NCBI RefSeq assembly: GCF_014897985.1
Contig: NZ_JABUZA010000015.1
Span: 19,535-83,534 of the forward strand
From: Halomonas colorata
GTDB lineage: Bacteria; Pseudomonadota; Gammaproteobacteria; Pseudomonadales; Halomonadaceae
Direction: 5' to 3'
Length of the DNA: 64,000 nucleotides
Below, one piece after another: positions 56,551-64,000 of this stretch. Under the pieces are notes generated by a model that had not been told where the DNA came from, searched no databases, and saw nothing but the letters and a program-made list of their open reading frames with translations. How positions within the stretch are numbered: the first letter of the stretch is position 1; every line of letters starts with the position of its first letter. The position numbers and the translations under genes were made by a program.

Positions 56551-59158
56551 AATAGCTTTCAAATAAGTATTCGATGGGCGTGGGCCGTCCAAAAAGATAG
56601 CCTTGGTAGCGGTAACAGCCATGACCTTTTAACCAATCCAACTGCTCTTTTTTCTCTACGCCCTCCGCCACCACGGTTAACCCCAGGCTCACCGCCAGGA
56701 GAATGGTGGTATCGACAATCGCCGCATCGGCTTTATCCGTTAGCAGTTCGCGAATAAACGATTGATCAATTTTCAGCTCATCCAGAGGCAGCCGTTTAAG
56801 GTAGCTAAGCGAAGAGTAACCCGTGCCAAAGTCATCAATGGCAAAGCGAATACCTTGGGCGCGCAATTTAAGCATCGTATTGCGTACGCGTGTTGGCTCG
56901 CGCATTAGCAGACTTTCCGTTACCTCCAAGACCAGCCGCCCTGGCGGTGCCTGGGTCTGGGCAAGCAGGCCCTCCAGGTTGCGTACAAACTCAGGCTGTT
57001 GAAACTGGACAGAGCTAACGTTAACGGAAATGGTTAACGCCGCATAAGAGGCTTGATTGGCCCATTTGGCAAGCTGTTCACAGGCAGACTGAAGCACCCA
57101 GTAACCAATGGGCACGATGAGTCCATTCTCTTCCGCCAGAGGAATAAAGGTGGATGGCGGCACCCAGCCACGCTGAGGGTGATACCAGCGTAAAAGCGCT
57201 TCTACCCCGGTCGTTTTACCTTGATGATCAACCTGCACCTGATAGTGCAGTGCCAGTTCCTTGCGCTCCAGAGCGTGACGTAAATCGCTTTCAAGGTTGG
57301 TCCGCTCAATGAGGCTCGTTTGCATATCCTGATTAAAAAAGCGCAGCGTGCTGCCGCCCGCCGTCTTGGCCTGCTGTAACGCCAGGTCGGCCTGTTGTAG
57401 CACGCTGTTCATACTGTGATCGGCACCATCGAACAGCGCAATGCCGATACTTGCATTAACCGGTAACGAGCGGTTAACACGCAGTTGGGCAACGGCGTCC
57501 AGCAACTGTCTGGCGGCACGCTCAGCGCTCAGAGCTGCTTCAGCTTGATGCTCGCCGAGTCTTGCCAGGAGGGCGACAAATTCATCGCCGCTGAAGCGTG
57601 CCAGCACCGCGCCCTCGGGTAAGTACTGGCGCAACTGCTTGGCAACATCGATTAACAGCTGGTCGCCACTTTCGTGGCCCTGTATATCGTTGACCAAATG
57701 AAAGTTATCCAGATCGATCACTAACAGGGCGCTATACGGGCGCGTGGTATTTTCCTGTTCGATCTCCCAGGTCAGCGACTCCATCAATAAACGCCGATTG
57801 GGTAGCCCTGTCAGCACATCATAAAATGCCAGATGATTAGTGCGTGACTGCATTTCCAGGTAGTCCGTCAGCTCGGTTGAAATACCGCACAGGCTGGCAG
57901 GCGCACCCGGCGACAATGCCAATGGCATCTTGATGGTTAAGAAAGTGCGCACCTGATCGCTGCTTCGCAGGACATTGCTCTCTTCAATGGTGACCTTTCT
58001 ACCTGACTCCATGACGCTGCGATCGACCTGAGCGATTTCGTGCGCGGTCGTACTGTCAAAAAAGTCGTTATCGCTTTTGCCCAGGATTTGCTCTGCCGGT
58101 AAACCAAATAGCTCGCTCACCTTTTGATTTACAAACTGATAACGCAGGGACGGCGTTTTAATATAGATATACGCATCAACGCTATCCAAAATGGTTGCCA
58201 GCATTACTTTATTGGCGTTGAGCTGCTCTCTGTTAGACGCCATGCGCCGTTTAAGCCACAGCGCACTGCCCAGCACGATAATGCAAAAAGTGGCCAGCAG
58301 CCAAAGACACCACCATAACCAAACGGGGATAGCTTCGGGCGGCTGCGCTTCAGCACGCCAGGCACGCAACGTGCTGAAATACTCAGAGTGAGGATCCCGC
58401 TTCCAGCGGCGCAGCACTTGGTCAATACGTTCCAACACTACATTCGATAAGGCAGGCGAGCCTGCGTAGAAAAGCCGAATCGGCTGAAAGATAATCGCCG
58501 TTTCATACAGCCCGTAATTATGCGCGCGCCAATCGCCAAACAGGTGATCCGAGACCGCCAAATCAGCCCGCCCCATTGCGACGGCCTGGAAGCCTTCCGC
58601 ATAGCTATCGACAGCCATCCAGGAGACCATCACATCAAAGCGCTCCGTTACCGCTGCCAAATAATTCTGTTGAATAGATCCCTGCACTACCGCAATACGC
58701 TTGTTCTCAAGGTCAAGAATCGCCTCAACGCCCTCGCCTTCGTGCTGATAGAGCTGCGACCAGCTGTGCATGACGGGTTCACTATGAAACGTAAAGCGTT
58801 GAGCACGTTCTTCACTCCAGGCGACATCAGGCACGAGATCGATGTCGCCCTGCTCAAGCAGGTTAAGGCAATGCTGAAATTCACAGGCGATGGTTTCCAG
58901 CTGCCAATCCTCTTGCTTGGCAATCGCTTCAAGCAGCTCACCCAAAATGCCCCGCAGCTTCCCCCTATCGTCGACAAATAGCTTGGGGGGATTGTGGTAG
59001 GCCCCCACCAACAAGGTCTCATTAGCCAGGCTCGAAAAAGCGAGGCCGCATGACCCAAGCAATACGCCTGCCGTGACAGCCCATCGCCGAGGGCGGTGTA
59101 CCGCCATCCCGTATTTAGGCAAACGTAGCATTTCCCGGGAAACAAACATCGCGAGCAT
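56549..59158 (-). CDS. Periplasmic-sensor GGDEF-EAL protein (SBP_bac_3, PAS)
   Basis: This 869-aa protein is a likely c-di-GMP signalling sensor. Order: signal/anchor segment (about 25-45), a periplasmic solute-binding domain of the SBP_bac_3 type (about 48-270), a transmembrane helix (about 278-300), a PAS domain (about 310-430), GGDEF (about 440-600) and EAL (about 615-865). The GGDEF site reads SGDEF, so cyclase activity is doubtful; the EAL domain keeps VEALLRWYHP, the NVS and IDDFGTGYSSL motifs, suggesting an active phosphodiesterase. The sensor may bind an amino acid or similar small solute. Confidence 0.9.
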   Translation of the reverse strand: MLAMFVSREMLRLPKYGMAVHRPRRWAVTAGVLLGSCGLAFSSLANETLLVGAYHNPPKLFVDDRGKLRGILGELLEAIAKQEDWQLETIACEFQHCLNLLEQGDIDLVPDVAWSEERAQRFTFHSEPVMHSWSQLYQHEGEGVEAILDLENKRIAVVQGSIQQNYLAAVTERFDVMVSWMAVDSYAEGFQAVAMGRADLAVSDHLFGDWRAHNYGLYETAIIFQPIRLFYAGSPALSNVVLERIDQVLRRWKRDPHSEYFSTLRAWRAEAQPPEAIPVWLWWCLWLLATFCIIVLGSALWLKRRMASNREQLNANKVMLATILDSVDAYIYIKTPSLRYQFVNQKVSELFGLPAEQILGKSDNDFFDSTTAHEIAQVDRSVMESGRKVTIEESNVLRSSDQVRTFLTIKMPLALSPGAPASLCGISTELTDYLEMQSRTNHLAFYDVLTGLPNRRLLMESLTWEIEQENTTRPYSALLVIDLDNFHLVNDIQGHESGDQLLIDVAKQLRQYLPEGAVLARFSGDEFVALLARLGEHQAEAALSAERAARQLLDAVAQLRVNRSLPVNASIGIALFDGADHSMNSVLQQADLALQQAKTAGGSTLRFFNQDMQTSLIERTNLESDLRHALERKELALHYQVQVDHQGKTTGVEALLRWYHPQRGWVPPSTFIPLAEENGLIVPIGYWVLQSACEQLAKWANQASYAALTISVNVSSVQFQQPEFVRNLEGLLAQTQAPPGRLVLEVTESLLMREPTRVRNTMLKLRAQGIRFAIDDFGTGYSSLSYLKRLPLDELKIDQSFIRELLTDKADAAIVDTTILLAVSLGLTVVAEGVEKKEQLDWLKGHGCYRYQGYLFGRPTPIEYLFESY

Positions 59159-59166
59159 AATAAGGA

Positions 59167-59838
59167 TTACTCGCCAGGCATGGTAAGTGGCCCGGCACGC
59201 TCAACCACCCGCTGCCAGGCAGGGTTGGTTTCAATGCGTTCAACAAAACCGGTAATGGCCGGATATGCAGCCAAAGATCTTGTTGCCTGCATGGCCTGAA
59301 GCGGAAAGCTCATTTGGATATCAGCACCGCTTGGCCACTCACCCGCAAAGCTACCTTTTTGGGCTAAATGATTTTCGATAAAACTCAGATGTTGCTTGAG
59401 CTGAGGATTTAAGAAGCGCTGACTAACCGTATCACCGATACCCTTAGCCAGCGGCTTAATAAACCACGGAGACTGTTTAGGCACCTGCTTAAAAACCAGC
59501 TGCATAACTAATAAAGGCATTAAGGAACCTTCGGCATAATGTAGCCAATACCGATAATCCACCCAGCCATGAGTTTTATCAAGAGAAGGTTGCAAACGGC
59601 CATTACCATAAGTCTGTATTAGATAGTCAATAATGGCACCAGACTCTGCGACCACAAGTTCGCCATCCGTAATAACTGGCGACTTACCTAAAGGATGAAT
59701 ACTTTTTAATGCTTCAGGCGCTTGCTGGGTTTTAGGATCGCGCTGGTAAACATGTATTTCATACGCTAGTTCTAGCAACTCTAGAAGCCATAAAATTCGA
59801 TGAGAACGCGACTTTTCCAAATGATGAACGTGGATCAT
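59167..59838 (-). CDS. Glutathione S-transferase family protein
   Basis: This 223-aa protein has the N-terminal thioredoxin-like GST domain (MIHVHHLEKSRSHRILWLLELLELAYEI, with the SPVITDGELVVAESGAIIDYL glutathione-binding segment) and an all-helical C-terminal domain ending AYPAITGFVERIETNPAWQRVVERAG. The active-site residue is probably Ser10 or Ser12 in KSRS. Substrate unknown. The ATG at 59838 has GGAG 7 nt upstream; an ATG four codons earlier does not. The gene ends 8 bp before the GGDEF-EAL gene and may be cotranscribed with it. Confidence 0.9.
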   Translation of the reverse strand: MIHVHHLEKSRSHRILWLLELLELAYEIHVYQRDPKTQQAPEALKSIHPLGKSPVITDGELVVAESGAIIDYLIQTYGNGRLQPSLDKTHGWVDYRYWLHYAEGSLMPLLVMQLVFKQVPKQSPWFIKPLAKGIGDTVSQRFLNPQLKQHLSFIENHLAQKGSFAGEWPSGADIQMSFPLQAMQATRSLAAYPAITGFVERIETNPAWQRVVERAGPLTMPGE

Positions 59839-59968
59839 ATAATACTCCATGGAAGCGACGTGCTATGCAGGCCTTGCGCCCGCGCCCGTTATCCTTTTTC
59901 TTGCAAGCATATTCAGCTTAGCAGCGTTGCCTACCAGGGAGTAAATATCTAAGTAAAAAAGACTTACA

Positions 59969-60553
59969 TTACAAATTTATGTTCGACGTACGCCGCAGGC
60001 GCGCCAAAATATCTGACAGCGACCACGCTCCTTGAAGCCAGGGCGATAAAAGCCGGGTAGAAAGTGGAATAAACACAAACACCATCACCGGCGTTAACAT
60101 CAGGGTACTCGCCAGCACCCTGGGAACTAGCGCCCAGTCGCTTAATACACCGCCAAATATCCACTGAAAGAGCAGCGAGATGGGGAAAAACGCCAACCAC
60201 ACGGCCACGGCCTGCTTCCACCGGGGTGGCGTGTGGCCTGAAGCTGTTTGAAACCAAGCGTCTAACCCCGTGGCGCGGTGCTCATGAGGAGCATCATAAA
60301 GCCCTTTACCACGCATTAGCCAAGCGCTGCGTGAAGCAGAATGCTCCCAAGCATGCAGTGTTTTGCTGCTGCTGAAACGAAAAATGATCTGATATTCATC
60401 ATCATGGCTGGGCGGAGCAAGTACGCCCGACCCCAAATAACCGGGAAAATCAGCCGCCAGCTCACGGCCTTCGTTTAGCCATCGATTAAAATCATGATAG
60501 CGGCCGCTGGCAACGCGCCGAGCCACCATGAGGGTGACAGGTGAGGCAGACAT
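59969..60553 (-). CDS. ABM-domain membrane protein
   Basis: This 194-aa protein begins with an antibiotic-biosynthesis-monooxygenase-like ferredoxin fold (about 5-100: VTLMVARRVASGRYHDFNRWLNEGRELAADFPGYLGSGVLAP, then YQIIFRFSSSKTLHAWEHS) and ends with two transmembrane helices (about 115-135 and 145-168). This ABM-plus-membrane layout is common in proteobacteria, of unknown function, and no heme or cofactor site can be assigned. AGGAG lies 8 nt before the ATG. Confidence 0.82.
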   Translation of the reverse strand: MSASPVTLMVARRVASGRYHDFNRWLNEGRELAADFPGYLGSGVLAPPSHDDEYQIIFRFSSSKTLHAWEHSASRSAWLMRGKGLYDAPHEHRATGLDAWFQTASGHTPPRWKQAVAVWLAFFPISLLFQWIFGGVLSDWALVPRVLASTLMLTPVMVFVFIPLSTRLLSPWLQGAWSLSDILARLRRTSNINL

Positions 60554-60855
60554 GGTATATCTCCTAATAGCGCCACAGCCAATGCCGGGTAAGCTGGCTG
60601 CAAACTGACAGGCGGGTAAGCCTGGAAGTGTTCATGGCATCAATGATGGGCGCATTATAAAGGCAATCTACAGGCCATGTACTAACTATTTACATACGAA
60701 GAAATTACTAGTAACGACTAATACTTATTTAGTAATACCGCTAAGCAAGTAACGTAAAATTTTGCGGATAAAAGAGCAGAAAGACATCAGAGGATTAAAA
60801 AGGCTGTTAGAGACGATATTCTTAAACGCTATAATTTTCGTTACTATTTTTAGGC
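60554..60855. other. AT-rich intergenic stretch before the 14-bp repeat array
   Basis: These bases hold no credible gene. Short palindromic pieces occur (for example TTACTAGTAA near 60704) and the AT content is far above that of the neighbours. Confidence 0.5.
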
Positions 60856-60967
60856 ACTAAAATTCCGATACCAAAATTTCAACACCCTGTTTCCGACACT
60901 CTGTTTCCGACACTCTGTTTCCGACACTGTATTTCAAATACTGTATTTCAAATACTATATTTTTCAA
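60856..60967. repeat. Eight tandem 14-bp units in an intergenic region
   Basis: Units start at 60856, 60870, 60884, 60898, 60912, 60926, 60940 and 60954. Two are identical (ACTCTGTTTCCGAC), two more are identical (ACTGTATTTCAAAT) and the rest are variants such as ACCCTGTTTCCGAC and ACCAAAATTTCAAC. The period is exactly 14 bp and is not a multiple of three, so it is not coding. The core TGTTTCC resembles the 12-bp array at 5855-5914. Confidence 0.92.
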
Positions 60968-61079
60968 GGATACATTTTTGCACTGCGCTCTTAAGCACTA
61001 AAATGGTGCAAAGATAACCTATCGCCATTCCCTGCGGTGCTGTCGTGTGGCTGATAGCGACAACAAAAACCAACTACGC
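60968..61079. other. Remainder of the intergenic region after the repeat array
   Basis: About 110 bp between the array and the DUF2835 stop codon. I see no gene, promoter or terminator here. Confidence 0.4.
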
Positions 61080-61307
61080 TTAACCTCTTTCAAGAGGCTG
61101 AATACTCATAAAGCGCCCTTCACTTGAAAATATAAGACGGAAAATACCATGAATACCATTCTGACCCACAATGCGTCGTATGGCCTCGGCAGGAAAAACC
61201 ACCCAGCGCCCATCGACGCTTCGCGCCCGCACATGGGCGATGCGCCCTTCATAGTGGGCTAAACATTCATCAGGGCTCAGGTGGAGAACAACGTCAATGG
61301 AAGGCAT
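61080..61307 (-). CDS. DUF2835 family protein
   Basis: This small 75-aa protein matches DUF2835, seen in many gammaproteobacteria: MPSIDVVLHLSPDECLAHYEGRIAHVRARSVDGRWVVFPAEAIRRIVGQNGIHGIFRL followed by a short strand. The function is unknown. I take ATG 61307, where homology starts, rather than the ATG 11 codons upstream. It is divergent from the SprA-like gene at 61435. Confidence 0.85.
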   Translation of the reverse strand: MPSIDVVLHLSPDECLAHYEGRIAHVRARSVDGRWVVFPAEAIRRIVGQNGIHGIFRLIFSSEGRFMSIQPLERG

Positions 61308-61434
61308 GGCAGTACTAATCAAAATAAGATGTTGCAGCAAGGCATACGCGCTTGCACGCTTTTAATCGCTCGCGGATAGGCTATAGTAACTCAACCCTAT
61401 AATAACGTAATAGCTCAGGCGTCGGTAACTGCTT

Positions 61435-62016
61435 ATGGAATCCACTATCAGTGCTTCTTCTCCGGCTTCAGTGGCGTACGCTACGGTTTCTAATCGCGTA
61501 TCGCCCCCGGCTGACGATACCCAAAACGCGACCGACAAATCTGCGATCCAAGAAGATGCAACGAACAAAGCTGACAGCGAGGTTACCGCAGGCCCGACCC
61601 GTGCCGACGGGACGCCTTTGGCGCCTGAAGAGATTCAGCTGCTTGAGCAGTTAAAACAGACGGACCGTGATGTTCGACAACACGAAATGGCCCATCAGAT
61701 CACGGGCGGCCCCTATACCGGCGGCGCCACTTACGAATATGAAATAGGCCCCGATGGGAAACGCTACGCCGTGGCAGGTGAAGTGCCTATCGATTACGGC
61801 CCCGTCCCAGGCAACCCCCAGGCAACAATAGAAAAGATGCAGACTGTCATTGCGGCTGCACTGGCACCTGCCGATCCATCACCCAAAGATTTGCAGGTCG
61901 CCTCCCAAGCCCGTCAGTATTTATTGGAAGCCAAGCTTGAGGCCGCACAGCAACAGAGTGACATGAACAAAGCGCGTGGCCCCGAGCCTGAAATGGCTGC
62001 CGGCCAAGCGGCTTAA
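61435..62016 (+). CDS. SprA-family putative metalloprotease
   Basis: This 193-aa protein has a Ser/Thr/Ala-rich, disordered N-terminus (about 1-60), then the SprA-related (PF12118) core: LLEQLKQTDRDVRQHEMAHQITGG, with a zinc-protease-like HExxH motif at residues 83-87, and GGATYEYEIGPDGKRYAVAGEVPIDYGPVPGNP. The C-terminus is helical and Gln/Ala-rich. The family is named after a Shewanella-type protein; its substrate is unknown and no secretion signal is obvious. Confidence 0.85.
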   Translation: MESTISASSPASVAYATVSNRVSPPADDTQNATDKSAIQEDATNKADSEVTAGPTRADGTPLAPEEIQLLEQLKQTDRDVRQHEMAHQITGGPYTGGATYEYEIGPDGKRYAVAGEVPIDYGPVPGNPQATIEKMQTVIAAALAPADPSPKDLQVASQARQYLLEAKLEAAQQQSDMNKARGPEPEMAAGQAA

Positions 62017-62025
62017 TATGCCCGC

Positions 62026-63798
62026 TTACGAAAGACGCGTCAGCGCCTGCCAGTCGGTTTGATTCGGCCATTGGATAAGCCAAGCGGGTATTGCCTCTGC
62101 AGGCATGGGCCTGGCGATCCCAAATCCTTGGGCCAGAAAACAGCCTAATTTCATCAGCGCTTTGGCGTGATCCAATGTTTCTACCCCTTCCGCCAGCATG
62201 GCTCGGTCAAAGCGATTGGCCATATAAATTACGCTTTCCACAATCGCCATGTCGTTTGGATCAGTGAGCATATCGCGTACAAAGCTACGATCAATTTTGA
62301 TCAAATCCACCGGCAACTGGCGTAAATGGGTTAGCGATGAAAAGCCTGTGCCAAAATCGTCGATGGCAAACCCTACCCCCAATGACTGACAGCAGGCTAT
62401 ATTCTTAAGTGCTGCGGTAATATCGTGCATAGCGGCACTTTCCAGCACTTCTAGCTTCAACATTTTAGGCGGCACATGTGAATAGCGTTTTAATAACTCG
62501 CCTAACCGTTGACTAAAATCGCTAATCAGCAGGTGCGTTGGACTGATGTTCACACTGATAGTTATCGAAATACCCTGCGCTTGCCACTGAGTGAGTTGAT
62601 TAAGTGCCTGCGTCAACACCCACTCACCTAAATCTATTTCGAGCGACGTGGTATCAATCGTGGAAAGAAACTGCCCAGGTGCCAGCAATCCTTGCTCAGG
62701 ATGCTGCCAACGAATAAGGGCCTCAACGCCAATAACCTGACCGCTACGCATATCCACCTGGGGCTGGAAATACAGGCGCAGCTCATCGCGGTTAAGCGCG
62801 TCAATAAAGCGCTGACGCTGTTCGTGGCGTACCTGGAGTAAACGGTCCTGGTCAGGATCAAAGAAGTGGTAGGTATCACGCCCGCGCTGCTTGGCACGGT
62901 ACATGGCCTGATTGGCGTGGCGCAGCAATATATCTCCCTGTACATGGTCACGAGGATAAAGCGTAACTCCCAGGCTGACCGTCAGATAAATGCTCTGCCC
63001 CTCAATCACGATGGGTTGGCGAATAGCCGCTAGCAGCTTTTCAAAAAATATATTATCCACGCCGTGGTGTAGCAGCAGGACAAACTCATCGCCCCCTACG
63101 CGGGCCAACACATCGTCGCCAAACAGCAGATGACTGATACGCTGAGCAAATGAGGAGAGTAAAACATCCCCCATTTGGGCGCCCAAACGCTCATTGATCG
63201 TTTGGAAAAAATCAATATCCAGTGAGCAGATGGCAAGCGGCAGTTGCTTTTGATCGGCATGCAGAATTGATTCTTGGATCAATTGGGTTAGCAGCTGCAA
63301 ATTCGGCAGGCCGGTCAACGCATCGAAATAAACCTCCCGGTTTAAATGCCGCGCATGGGAAGGAATGGTCGATAAATCTGTCAACACAATGACGTGATGA
63401 TCAATGCGCCCCTGGTCATCGTGAACTCGGTTAATCGACATCATGCCAGGATAATACTGTCCGTCATGACTTCGATAACTCACCTGGTGCTTACTACGAT
63501 CTCGCAGCCTAAGCTCTTCGTGTACCAATGGCATTCTGCGGCTATCATCTAGCGGCAAAATACTAAAGGCTTCCGGCGTTTTGTTACTGGCCTCTTCAAG
63601 CGTTAGCCCGGTGAGTTCGCAAAAGGCCGGATTAACGTCAATCACCCGATTATCTTTATCGGTAATAATGATCGCTTCGTTGGCAAACACAAAAGTGGTG
63701 TCGGCAGGCGAGCAATGCCCGTGCGCACTCTTAACCGGTATAGCGTCCACCTGGCGCTGAAAAGGCGTCTTTTGCGGCACGTCGGTAGGCGGATACAT
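62026..63798 (-). CDS. PAS-GGDEF-EAL protein
   Basis: This 590-aa cytoplasmic-looking protein has an N-terminal PAS domain (about 35-150, with ITDKDNRVIDVNPAFCELTG), GGDEF (about 160-320) and EAL (about 335-580). The GGDEF motif is intact (VGGDEFVLLL), though the inhibitory RxxD site five residues upstream is absent (FGDD). The EAL domain keeps GVEALIRWQHP and IDDFGTGFSSL, so both c-di-GMP synthesis and breakdown are possible. I choose ATG 63798: GGAG lies 6 nt upstream, while an ATG eight codons earlier lacks one. It converges with the SprA-like gene 10 bp away. Confidence 0.92.
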   Translation of the reverse strand: MYPPTDVPQKTPFQRQVDAIPVKSAHGHCSPADTTFVFANEAIIITDKDNRVIDVNPAFCELTGLTLEEASNKTPEAFSILPLDDSRRMPLVHEELRLRDRSKHQVSYRSHDGQYYPGMMSINRVHDDQGRIDHHVIVLTDLSTIPSHARHLNREVYFDALTGLPNLQLLTQLIQESILHADQKQLPLAICSLDIDFFQTINERLGAQMGDVLLSSFAQRISHLLFGDDVLARVGGDEFVLLLHHGVDNIFFEKLLAAIRQPIVIEGQSIYLTVSLGVTLYPRDHVQGDILLRHANQAMYRAKQRGRDTYHFFDPDQDRLLQVRHEQRQRFIDALNRDELRLYFQPQVDMRSGQVIGVEALIRWQHPEQGLLAPGQFLSTIDTTSLEIDLGEWVLTQALNQLTQWQAQGISITISVNISPTHLLISDFSQRLGELLKRYSHVPPKMLKLEVLESAAMHDITAALKNIACCQSLGVGFAIDDFGTGFSSLTHLRQLPVDLIKIDRSFVRDMLTDPNDMAIVESVIYMANRFDRAMLAEGVETLDHAKALMKLGCFLAQGFGIARPMPAEAIPAWLIQWPNQTDWQALTRLS

Positions 63799-64000
63799 TA
63801 TTGCTCCTTGGTCCTTGCGCATTTAAAGCGCGTGCTGCCAAGCGGCTTTTTTACTGCCGTTTACGCACTTTTTATTGAAGGTTATACGACATACTACCAC
63901 CGTCGATCAGTCTCGTGCTCTAGGGAAGGTCTGAATAACTGCCGATATTCATCAACGCTCACTTGAGCCGACAAAAAATCGAAAATTCAGACACTCTTCT
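63799..64000. other. Right edge of window, no supported gene
   Basis: The last ~200 bp are the upstream region of the PAS-GGDEF-EAL gene. No credible coding frame or RNA gene is seen; the next gene lies beyond the edge. Confidence 0.5.

Noticed and set aside
60856..60967. CRISPR array
   Set aside because: The units are directly adjacent, 14 bp long and drift in sequence, with no spacers and no cas genes in the window.

Overview
The window looks like a contiguous piece of core chromosome from a halophilic gammaproteobacterium of the Halomonadaceae (Halomonas or a close relative). The reasons are moderate-to-high GC; acidic, gammaproteobacterial-type housekeeping proteins; the E. coli-like order secG, tRNA-Leu, tRNA-fMet, rimP, nusA, infB, rbfA, truB, rpsO, pnp; a divergent fur/bamE pair as in Pseudomonas; and salt-related transporters (an NhaD-type Na+/H+ antiporter, a CaCA exchanger, a TAXI-type TRAP transporter). 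The genus call is inference from gene content. I see no prophage, integrase, insertion sequence or CRISPR array.

Layout. 1-3.1 kb: the 3' part of panD, an acetyl-CoA acetyltransferase gene and an opposing MFS exporter. 3.1-20.1 kb: almost entirely minus strand and devoted to the gene-expression machinery: rlmE-ftsH-folP-glmM-tpiA-secG-tRNA-Leu, then tRNA-fMet-rimP-nusA-infB-rbfA-truB-rpsO-pnp, with yhbY on the plus strand opposite greA. 19.6-25.8 kb: greA-carB-carA and dapB. 25.9-29.4 kb: an iron-siderophore ABC transporter with a candidate Fur box and a DUF2218 gene. 29.4-33.2 kb: a three-gene periplasmic flavin dehydrogenase (Tat-exported small subunit, GMC flavoprotein with a Cys cluster, triheme cytochrome c). 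34.4-38.6 kb: grpE-dnaK-dnaJ with two good sigma-32 promoters, divergent from recN with a LexA-like site. 40.4-43.2 kb: fur/bamE, rnfH-ratA, smpB-ssrA (tmRNA). 43.2-48.6 kb: an LprI-like protein, ZinT with a candidate Zur site, and a second three-gene flavin dehydrogenase of the FAD-glucose/sorbitol dehydrogenase type. 48.8-56.5 kb: ion and solute transport (CNNM/CorC-like protein, CaCA exchanger, TAXI-TRAP permease plus receptor, NhaD). 56.5-63.8 kb: two GGDEF-EAL proteins around a GST, an ABM-domain membrane protein, DUF2835 and an SprA-family metalloprotease-like protein.

How the genes work together. The translation/transcription block couples initiator tRNA, ribosome maturation (RimP, RbfA, TruB, RlmE, YhbY), elongation control (NusA, GreA), initiation (IF-2) and RNA turnover (PNPase). 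The chaperone operon, FtsH and the SmpB-tmRNA pair add protein quality control. The two dehydrogenase modules probably feed electrons from periplasmic sugar or alcohol oxidation into the respiratory chain. Fur, Zur-like and LexA-like sites suggest metal and DNA-damage control of local genes.

The most unexpected signal is not a gene. At least eight separate intergenic regions carry degenerate tandem repeats with 12-25 bp units. Two of them (near 5.9 kb and 60.9 kb) share a similar core. This may be an undescribed class of intergenic minisatellite in this lineage.
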